In this document: piece after piece, positions 1 to 9,400 of the stretch
Numbering within the stretch: position 1 is the first letter of the stretch
Layout: the number at the start of each line of letters is the position of its first letter
Assembly: GCA_016206635.1 (NCBI GenBank)
Contig: JACQRF010000106.1
Coordinates: forward strand, 1 to 11,037
Direction of reading: 5' to 3'
Length of the DNA: 11,037 bases
Origin: Candidatus Omnitrophota bacterium
GTDB taxonomy: Bacteria > Omnitrophota > Gorgyraeia > 1-14-0-20-64-10 > JACQQZ01
Made by a program: the position numbers and the translations under genes
The notes under the pieces: model-generated
Databases searched by the model: none
Seen by the model: only the letters and a program-made list of their open reading frames with translations
Told to the model about the DNA's origin: nothing

Positions 1-423
1 CGGAATGGCTGGTGACACAACCGCCGGCACCGCCGCCACGGGTATCGGCCGGCTCGCCCCATCGCGGAGTTGGGCCGCATACGAGACGACCTGCCCGTCG
101 CCAATCTGATCGTCGTAAGTCCATCGGAAGCTGACGTGACCTGTGTATTGTTGGGTCAATTGCTGCAACTCCGCTTCCAGTTGTGGATACTGTTGGCGCG
201 ACACCACGCCAAGCGCCACCACCAATTGCCGAGGCGGTGAGGAACGATATCCCATCTGCAACAATCGTTCCGCCATCGTCACCGGCGAATAGTCCGCGGG
301 GTCAAACGCCGTGATGCGCTCCACACGGATTCCCGGGGCCTGGCCGGCCGCCGCCGCCACATCATCCACGATCCGGGCATCGCCATGCGGCGGGACGAAT
401 GCGATCCAGTCACTGTGGGCGCG
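1..423 (-). other. Start of a further alpha/beta region, residues 3539-3679, cut by the window edge
   Basis: After the linker come alternating strands and helices: DWIAFVPPHGD, then IVDDVAAAAGQ, IRVERITAFDP, MAERLLQMGYR, QLVVALGVVSRQ, and LEAELQQLTQQ followed by HVSFRWTYDDQ. This looks like an alpha/beta fold of roughly 120 residues. It is followed by a Pro/Val/Ala stretch (PIPVAAVPAVVSPAIP) at the window edge that may be a second linker. No family recognised, and the frame stays open at base 1. Confidence 0.5.
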
Positions 424-3400
424 GCCGGTCGGCGGCGTCGTAGGCACCGATGGCGCGGCATTCGGAAGCGGCCGAGGACTGAGTCGTTTCAGCGCCTCCA
501 CCATCGGGTTCTGAATGTTCCCGAACGGTATGCGGGTTGCTTCGCCGAAGATTTGCCCCGTCTCCGCCGTGTTTGAGGTATTGGCCGCCGCGACCCATCG
601 CACCAATCCCATATCCAGCTTGTCCGGCGTCATCCACACCTGCGCACCGGCCGGCCGGCCCTGATTCCGGTCGGCCAGATAGCCATCCCACACAGCCGCA
701 ATCGTCGCCGGACCCTGAAGATATTTCCCGGCGAGATCCACCGCTCGCCGGAAGGCAATATGCAGATCGGTCGCTTGGCGGAACCACAGCTCGTGCGGAT
801 TTTTCATCTCGGCTTCGGTCTTCGCCGTGCCCGTGTCGACCCAGAACCACTCCTGGCCAACCACCGCCAAGTTCCCGCCATGCGCAGAACCATGAATCAT
901 GTCGCGGCGATGCACCGCCCCGACCATCGCGCCGTAGCGGCGGAGATCGTGGGTGATCACGGCGGCGCGGTCCTTCGGCGCCACAGCCGCCCACTTTTTC
1001 GCAAGATAGTCGTCTACGCGCTGATCGCCAACCTCCGGCAACCCCAAGATCGTGACGGCCGATGGCTCGCCGGCAAACGTGAGCGCCGGGTCGGCATACT
1101 GGAAGTAGCCGAACGAGACCAGCCCCAAGCCGTGCTGGCGGAACAACGTGGTCTTCTCGTCCTCCGCTCGCGCTTCGTATGCGGGAACGGCGCCCAAATG
1201 CATGGCCAACGGTTTGGTCGTCACCAACCCGTCATCGGTCACCTCCGGCTCAAACGGCGTGCCGCCGCTCACGTACGCCTCGGCGCTGGGGCGATGCGCC
1301 TGATCATCCTGATCCCAATACCCCGCCCCGACGAGTTTGATCGCTTTGATGGTGATGCCGTCCACGGTGATCGGCACCGGCAACTTGTAAACGAAGCCGC
1401 GGCCGCCCGACCGTGTGACCAGCCCTTGCCGAACGGCCGTTGGCACATCGCGGGCGATCTGCTCAATGGTCATCCGGACAGCTTCAGGCAACCCGTGCAA
1501 TCCGTCGGAGTTCCAATGAGGATCCATCGCCAGCGGTGACCTAGCTTCGGCGCGGCCTTCCGAAACCCACTCGCTCGCGAGCTGCTCCCACGCCTCCGGC
1601 GTGCGGAAGTTGGCGGCGAACGCTCGTTGCGCCACCTGCGTCAATTGCTGCTCGGCGTTCGGCCCGGCCATCAGTTCATTGAACCGCGCGAGACCTTGCG
1701 CCGGATCGCCGTTGCCGAGCTGCGCCGCCACCAGCCACAGGGCCAGCGCGAACGCCGGGCCGTACAGGTGCGGCTCGGCCGCAACCGTCTCTGCGATCAC
1801 GCGCAGGTGGGCCAGCAAATCACGCGAGGCCAGGTGGGTCGCATCGACTTCGGCCCAACGGGCCAGGATGGCCTCGAGCTCAGGAATTAAGTTGCCGTGG
1901 CGGTCGTGCGCGCGCTGCAGCGCTTCCTCCATCGCCGGGCCTTCCGACATCGACTGCCGCTCTTCATCCGTCAGCATCAACTGCGCCAGGAGGTGCGCCA
2001 AGGGGGCGGCGCCGTCTCGACGGATTCGCAGGAACGCCCCGCGCTGGCCGCGCCCTCGCATGATCTGCTCATTGACTTCCTGCAAGAAGTGCGTTCGCTC
2101 TTCTTTCAGCACGCCGGCCCGATGATCCAGCAACCCGTCCTGCATCCCCTGCTCGCCGGCCTCGCTCATCTCGGCCACGGCGCCGACCATGCGATCGACC
2201 AGCGCCTCAATGCTATCCGGCGCGCGCATGTCCTGGCGCGCAAAGAGGCCAAGCAGCGCGTGCCGGAACTGCTCGCGCTGCCGGGACAGCCAAGCCCGGT
2301 CTTGGATCATCCGGCGGGTGTTCAGCACCAGCGATTCGCTGCCTGGCAGATAAACCCACGCCACGCGGCGGCCGGCCATCGAGGTCGAACGGCGATAGGT
2401 GCCGAAATCGTCCATCAACACGGCGGTTTGCAGCGATTGGCCATCCACGGTTCGATCGGTGATCCACACGGCGACCGGCGCCGCGACGAATTCCCCGTCC
2501 TCCTGGATCTGGACCAAGACCCCCAGCGGCTTCAACGCATCCTGGAGAACATCGTTCAATGACGAGGATCCGTGCCGTTCTTGGATCAACGCCGAGTACG
2601 CCAGCGGTTGGTTCGCATCGGTCAATTGCGCATGCCACGCCGCTAAGGCCGCTTGATGTTCCGGGGCCGCTGCCTGCTGAACTACTGTGATGAGGTTGGC
2701 TAAAGCGGTTCGTTCTGAAGGCGCCACCGCATGGTCCAGCGCCTGCTGGCCGGCCGTGCGCATCATGACCTGCACAAATCGTTCCAAGGCGCCGCCGTCC
2801 AAACCCAACCGCCGCGCGGCCGCCATGGTCTGTGCCTGCGCGCGCGCGACCTGGCCATGCAATGGCTCCAGGGATTGACGCAGGGTCGCGGCCAGTTCCG
2901 GCAACACCCGGCGCGCGGTGAAGGCTTGCCGCTGCGCCGGATCCGAGGCCACGACCGCGGCGGGCAACACGCCGGTCTGCAGCGCCGCGCGATACTCGGC
3001 GTACCGACCGGCGACGGCTTCCACAAAGTGCGCGGTTTCCGGTGTTTCGCCGGTCAGACGAGTGGCCAACGCCGTCTGGATCGCCGCCGTGACATCCGTC
3101 GTTGATCCGCCATCGAGTTGCACCTCCGCCGCGGCAATGACGTCGGCCAAGGCCGCCACCACGGCGCGGTCCCGGGTCAACGCCGCGTCCATCTCCCGCA
3201 ACGCGTGGTGCCCGTTCGAACGGGTCGCGGCCGCATACGACTCCCGCGCGAGGCGCAGCGACGGCAGATCCGGCTGCAGGTGATCCACCAACCGCCAGGC
3301 CGCGTCCAGCGCCGCCGGCTGCCGGGCCACGGGGTGCTGGGCGTCCGCCAAATCCGCCAAATGGGTCAGGAATTCCAGATCGCGCATCGCCTGCCAGCTT

Positions 3401-6400
3401 TCGGCGGTCACGACCATCGGCCGCTGCTCCGCCGACTGCCGGCGGCGTGTCCACGCCTGCTGGGCCAGGCGGACGGCTTGAGACAGTTCAGGGCGGCTGA
3501 CCACGGCCGCCAAATGATGGGTCCGCACGTCATGCACCGACGATGCCAGCGCCTCCCAGGCATCAAATCCTTCCAAATCGCGCATCGCCGCCTCAGCCAG
3601 CAACGGGAGTGCGGTGATCGGATCCGCGGCTGCCACCCCGGCCTGTTCAGCCATGATCGCCGAGCCGGCATGCCGGAACTGCTCCTGCCAGACCATATTC
3701 GGATCCAGCAGCAGCGCGGCCATGGCTGTCTGGTCCGCATCGATCCATTCAAGACTCCGCAGGAAGCGGACCGGGTGCGCTAACGCCTGTCGGAATCGCT
3801 CCAGATCCACCTGCCCGTCCGGCCCGACGAATGTTCGCAGCAGCGACGAGCCCGGCAACAGCTGGAACGCCTGCCGTTGCACAACGGGCAATTCGCTCAA
3901 CCGCGCCGCCAATAATCGCCCACCCTCGCGCGCGAGTTCCGCCCGAGGCTGCCCCGCCAATCCGGCCCGCCACACCGCCGACATCTCAGAAGGCTCGAAC
4001 GCGCGCTGAGCGAGATACTCATCCAGCAATGCCGTCAAGATCTCGGCAGGGGCCTGTCGGCTATCCCGATCCGCCAGTCGGCCCATCATGGTATTGGCCA
4101 ATGCGATGGCTTCTTGTTCCAACGCGTTGAGATTGAGCTCCGCCGGGTCGCCGGCAACATACAGGAAGAAGCCCAGCAACGCCTTGGCCAACGCCTCACC
4201 TAACTCTTTCCGTTGATCGGGATGGCCGTCGCGGATCACCTTTAAGAGCGCGCGCGCCTGCGCGTCGTCCCACGCCATGGCGAACGCAAACTCATTATGC
4301 AGGTGATGGGCCAGACCGCCGATGGCCGTGTCGGCCGGCGCATGCAACGCCACCACCCGCAGGAAACCTAACGGGCTGTGGCCATCCATCGGCGACACCT
4401 GCTCGCAGAGCTCGACGATGGAGATGGTCCGTGCCAGCCGCGGATCGATATGCGCCGCCGCCCGAACGCCGGCCAACACCTTCCAGAACAACGTGGTCAA
4501 CCAGCCAACGGCCCCCTTCCCCTGAATCCCGTGCGTCACCGCGACCAAACCAGGCGCCAAACGCACCAGCAGCACGGCGCCGGCATTCGTGAGCGTCCGA
4601 TCGACCGGATCCAACAGATGGAAACCGGGGATCTTCGTCGCCTCTTCCAGCAGATGCTCGATCTGTTGCGCGCTGCCCTGGGGCGCCCGCGCCTCGACGG
4701 CCAGCAAGATCGTCGCCACCGCCGCCAATTCGGCGACATCGTTCACCGGCCGCAATCCGCTGCGGAAGGCCGGGGCCAGCGTGTCGTGCTGCTGCACGCG
4801 CGCCATGGTGTCCCAGAGCGCATCGTCCAATGCCGGCTGCAGGAGGGTCGCGATGATTCTCGCCCCGCGTTCTGGCGCGTACACCTCCGTCCCATCGGCC
4901 AATGGCAGGTCGGCCAATCCCGTGGCAATGCCGATTCGCCAGAGATCATCCCACGTGATGGATTGCCCCTCGGCCAACCGACGATGGACTTCGCCGGCCG
5001 CCGCGCGCAGCGCCGGAACCACGGCATGATCCTGGAGGCGCGCCAGCATCGGCATGGGGTCGCGCGCCCACTCTCGGAGCGCCAGCAACGTCAGCGGCGC
5101 CCCGAGCACCACGTCCTGCTCGGCCGCCGAGAATCCAAACGCCTGCTGCAAGATGGCAGGGGCTGCTAACGCCCGGCGCAATTCGACCGCCGAGGCGGTC
5201 GGCGCCGTGACCTGCAAGAGCTGCACCGCCGCGTCAACATCCCCGCCGGCCATCGCCAACACCTGCCGCACATCCAGCGCCTGGGCCAAAGCCGGATTCG
5301 CGGTCAGCGCCCCTTGGGCATCTTGGACGCGACGTGTCCAATATTCCTGTTCTCGTTCCAACCGCTCGATCTCGCCTTCCTGGGTCGCTTCGGCAATCCA
5401 CTGCGTATGCGCGGCCACCTCCGTCTGCGCTTCAATCAAGATCGCGCTCCACGACGCCGCCTCGACAAACCCCTGCAGCGCGGCATCATCCGGATGCTGG
5501 GCGGCCGCCTTGGCGATGATGGCGATGCCGGGCTGCGCGGTCTGCAGCGCGCGGTCAAACGCGGCCTGAGCCAACACCAGAGGACTGGTCCGCCGCACCA
5601 TGACGGCATGGGCCCTCGCCATCCGATCCAATCGCGTCAATCCCGGCCGGTGCGAGTCAACTTCAATCAAGCCGTGCTCCTGCGCCCAGCGCACGATGGC
5701 TGAAGCGGTCACCGCGCGGGTCGCTACATCAGGCGACGCCGCAAGACCCGCAGGTCCACGGCCGTCCGACCAGTCCACGCCGGTCGTCAAGAACGCGGTC
5801 CACGTGGCCAACCGCTCATCATCGTCGAGCAGCATGAGGAATGTCGAGGCCGCCATCTGCTGTTCAGCCGACAGTTCCTGATGATCCAACACCCCGGGCG
5901 GCACGCCCAGCACCTGGTTCAATTGGGTGATGACGGCGGCCACCACGGTGGCCGGTTGCTGTCCCAGCAGCGACCGCGCCGCGGCCCGGGCCGCGCCGGC
6001 TGTCGCCGGCGCGCCGCTGGCCCCCAGCGTGCGCGCATAGGTCGCCGCGGCCTGGCGGCCGGTCTGCGCAGCACCCGCATCCATCCGGCCCGGCAGCATA
6101 AACCGCGCCAGCCAATGGCTGACCTGCACGAGCTCGCCGAAGGTCCTGGCCGTGGCAAACGACAGCGGGAGGCGTCCATCCGCCGTCATCGTCGTCCCTG
6201 GCTCGAACGATTCGGCCTGGCGGGCCACCACGTCATAATGGAATCCGGCCGCTTCGTCGCGGAGTACCGTGAACTCCTGCACGAGACGCTCGGCGCCGGG
6301 CAATCCTCGAAGCTCTCGGATTGCATCGGTCAACACCCGTTCCCGCTCCGCGCGGGCGGACGACACGACGCCGCGCAGCCATTCCGGCCCACTGACGTCC

Positions 6401-9400
6401 TGCCGGCTCCAAGTCAGTGACGCCACGCGATCAAACCCGCGCTGCAGCTTCAGATTGACCCGGTGCAAGACCACCCCTACCGCGCCGTCGGGGGCATCGG
6501 CCCACGCTTCCTGGATGATCCCCTTCAGGTCGCCGAACAAAACCTCCGTAATCGTATGCCGGATGCTGTGGGTTTCCTGGGCCGCCGCCATATATCGCGC
6601 CCAGAGCTTCACCAAATCGGGCAATCGTTCGGACGCATCGAACAACTCCGGACGCCCCCGGTACTCGTGGGCCAGCGCCGCGACCGTTTCATCCCCCGGC
6701 CGCTGTGATTGATCACTCCTCACAGGCTCGAGGTTGGCCAGAAATGCTTCGTACGTGGCCGAGGATTTTTCCCGCAGCCGGCTCAAATCGTGCTGCAGCA
6801 CGTGCCGATCGAGATAGAAGACCGGCACGGAGAGGCCGGTACGGCTTCCTTGTTGCGTGCGCCCGCGCAGCTGCGCCATCAACTCCCCGTGCAGCTCGTC
6901 CACGCGCGCGTGGATGTCCGCGCGCAGGTTCGGGGTGCCGTCCGGCGTGGTGGCGGCGCGATAGCTGACCCCGACGATCCCGCGTGCATTCGTGAAGACG
7001 ATCTTGCCTTCGCCCAACGCCTTAGCGATCGTCGTGATATCGGCCTCACCCTGCGGACCGAGGCCGGCGTCCAGCTCCAGATAGTTATGCGACCGCAGGT
7101 AGCGCACCAACGCCGGCCCCTCCAACTTCCGCAGCTCCGCAGCTTCGGATTGGCTGAGGGACTCGCCACGGCCGGTCAATTGTCGGGCGAGCACCTCGCG
7201 GAACTCATCCCGCATGGTGTCCGGCAGATGGACCAGCACCCCGCCGCCGCGCTGCGTGGGCGAAGCCCGGCGAGCCGCGACGTACGATGCCAGCACGTTG
7301 GCCACGAACGCCTCCATGGTCCAATCCGCCGGGTCGAACACCAATAACACGCCGTTCCGATTCCCCGTGCGGCCGGCCGCGACATCATCCACCAGCCCGG
7401 GAACGTCGGAAAGCCGGCCCTCGCGCACCACGAAGTGCGAGGGATCGAACGTTGATGCATGCGTCAGATCGCCAAGCCGCAACCCCAGGTACGCGGCCAT
7501 TAAGCGGGACGCGGTCTGGTACGTGGCCGACGCGGCGATGAGACGCATCTCCGGATTGGCGGTGAAGATTTCGCGCAGAATGGTCCGTTGAATGGTCTGG
7601 TTCACCCGGATGCGATCGAGCGACAGGTCCCCTTCGTGCAGCTCCCATCGCACCGCCTTCCCGGTGAGCAGATCCAGGCCCGTCCGCATCTCTTCCATGA
7701 CCCGCAGGGTGAGCGCCGTCGCAAACGGCAGATCCTCGAACACGCGATCCGGGGTGGGGGCCCCATCGACCGGATGCACGCCATGCTCGGCATCCGCCGA
7801 GAAGTCGGTCCCGCTCTGGGCCCGGAGCGCTTTCAACACGCCGCGGATTTCGTAGAGCGATACCTCCACGCCGCGATCGCGCGTCACCGGCGCTTCTCCG
7901 GGGCGGCGCAGGACCAGCCCGTGCGTGCCCAGCCGGAGCTGAATCAGCCGGATCGCCGCGTCATTCAGGAAGACCTCGCCCCGCTCGATGGTCCCGGCAT
8001 GCCGCGCGTAGAACCCGATGGCTCGCGTCTCCGCCGCGCCGGCGGCCTCGGCTGCGTCCCATTCCCCTCGCCGCGCGTCCTCCCAAATCTCCAATTGCGG
8101 GCGGGTACCGGTATTCGGCGCCTCGGTCAGCGCGCGCAGCTCACGATACAGCGGGGCCAGCACATTCCGCACGTAGGCGGCATCGGCATATTGGCCGTTG
8201 GCGTTACCACCCAGGATGTAGCTGGTCGGATCCAGGAGGAACTTATCCGCCTCATCCAACTGGATGAGGTTGGTCCGGCGCAGCGCCTCCCGCAACGGCG
8301 CGTTGTTCCGGCCATGGATCGTGGCGAAATTCCGGGCGCCATAACTGAACACCACCAGATGTCCGGCCTCCGACAGCGCCTCCACGAGTCCGATCTGCGG
8401 GCGCCCGTCCGGTCCCCGGAAGGTCCGGTAGGCCTTTTCACCCAGCATGCGGGTTTCTCGCTCGCGGCCCGCCTCCAACGCCGCGTCGCCATTGACGATC
8501 GTCAACCCCCAGCGCTCCAGCAAACCGCCCATCTGGGCGTTTTCCTTCAGGACTTTGAGCACCGCATCCAGGCTCTCCACCAGCAGCACCGGACGCACAT
8601 GGGCGCGGCCGCTGACCATCGGCGTCGCCCGCACCACCGCCAACACCAGGAACACCAGTGTTTTGCCGGCGCCGGTCTGCAGAAGCGCCGTGAGGTTCGT
8701 GCCCTGATGGATCGCCCGCAGAAGCTGCAGGGCCATCGTCATTTGGGTTTGGGTCTGGTCGGCATGCAACCGGACGTGCCCGTCCCGGGCCAGTTCCGCA
8801 AAGACGAGATTCGCCACTTCGCGGTCGGCCTGCTCGAGGAGCCGGGTCGAACGAGCACGCGCTTCATCCCGGACGGCGGACCGGACAGATGCATTGTCCG
8901 CTTGACGCTCCGCCTGTTCCGCTTGCGTAACCAAGTTGTCCACTTGCTTGATCGCCGGTGCGAGGCGGGCCTGCATCTCTCGCGACGCCTCAGCGAGAGC
9001 TCGGGCCGTCTGCAGCAGCCCGCGCGCGGCGGGCGCTGATCCGCGCACCATGGCCGCCGCATCACGGAGCTCTTCGGACGCGGCCCCGCGCTGCTGCTGC
9101 GCGAGCTGTCGAGCCTGCTGCCGGCCGGTCTGCACGGCAATCTGTTGGGCCACCTGCCGCTCCACCGGATCGGCCATTGATAACCGGCCTTGCGCAGCCA
9201 GGATCCCGATCCCGATGGACCGTGCGATCCCTTCGCCCACACTTGTCACGGCACCGCCGGCGTCGTGACGCACTTCCCTCGAAGCGAGCCGCTGCGACGC
9301 TTGGATTTTTTCCGCTGCGTTGAACGCCGCCCAGAACAGAGACCACCCTTCACGGAATGCCGCCCACCGCTCGCCGATCCGCCAGCCCGTGCGGCCGGTG

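Larger units (their letters stand above)
6793..8772 (-). other. SecA-like DEAD-motor ATPase domain embedded in the giant protein (residues 756-1415)
   Basis: The order of conserved blocks follows SecA. A Q-motif-like entry (QTQTQMTMALQLL, from D760) leads to Walker A QTGAGKT (787-793). Next is RPVLLVESLDAVLKVLK then RWGLTIV (815-848), matching SecA's VTVNDYLA...LGLTV block. VVFSYGARNF (895-904) matches SecA's TYGTNNEFGFDYL block, followed by DEAD (928-931) and YILGG (940-944, SecA LIISG). A preprotein-binding-like insert carries SLYEIRGVLKALRAQ (1060-1074), TGK (1125-1127) and NQT (1146-1148). SAT is at 1170-1172 (SecA TGT), NGVLLVFD at 1228, KIVFTNARG at 1345 and QLRGRTQQGS at 1389-1398. SecA uses ATP to drive unfolded preproteins through SecYEG. 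The domain is about 200 residues longer than the equivalent SecA core, with expansions between most motifs. Motifs V and VI are altered, so ATPase coupling may differ. It is not the housekeeping SecA. A generic superfamily 2 helicase is less likely, because TGK, NQT and the YGARNF block are SecA-type landmarks. Confidence 0.88.

Noticed and set aside
601..660. Repeated GGCCGG / CCGGCC palindromes across the window as possible operators or recombination sites.
   Set aside because: They follow from in-frame Ala/Gly/Arg/Pro codons at high GC content, are spread evenly, and there is no intergenic space for a regulatory role.
2213..3454. A 413-codon minus-strand open frame offset from the main frame.
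   Set aside because: Its translation is Gly/Arg/Ala-rich with no family signature, and it overlaps the long continuous frame. It is an out-of-frame shadow caused by high GC content.
4561..4620. Hydrophobic run GAVLLVRLAPGLVAV (near residue 2165) as a transmembrane helix.
   Set aside because: It holds an internal arginine and a proline, and it sits among amphipathic helices. It is better explained as a buried helix.
7588..9039. A 483-codon open frame on the plus strand, opposite the motor, and many shorter plus-strand open stretches in the same frame (for example 760-1539, 6709-7347).
   Set aside because: They are codon-aligned mirror images of the minus-strand gene: a plus-strand stop here needs TTA, CTA or TCA in the sense frame, and these Leu/Ser codons are rare in GC-rich genes. 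The translations are His/Arg/Gln-rich with no motif, and they lie opposite SecA-like and kinase-like blocks.
9196..9231. SIGIGILAAQG near residue 607 as a membrane segment.
   Set aside because: It is too short, glycine-rich and flanked by charged residues. No other stretch in the window is a convincing membrane helix.
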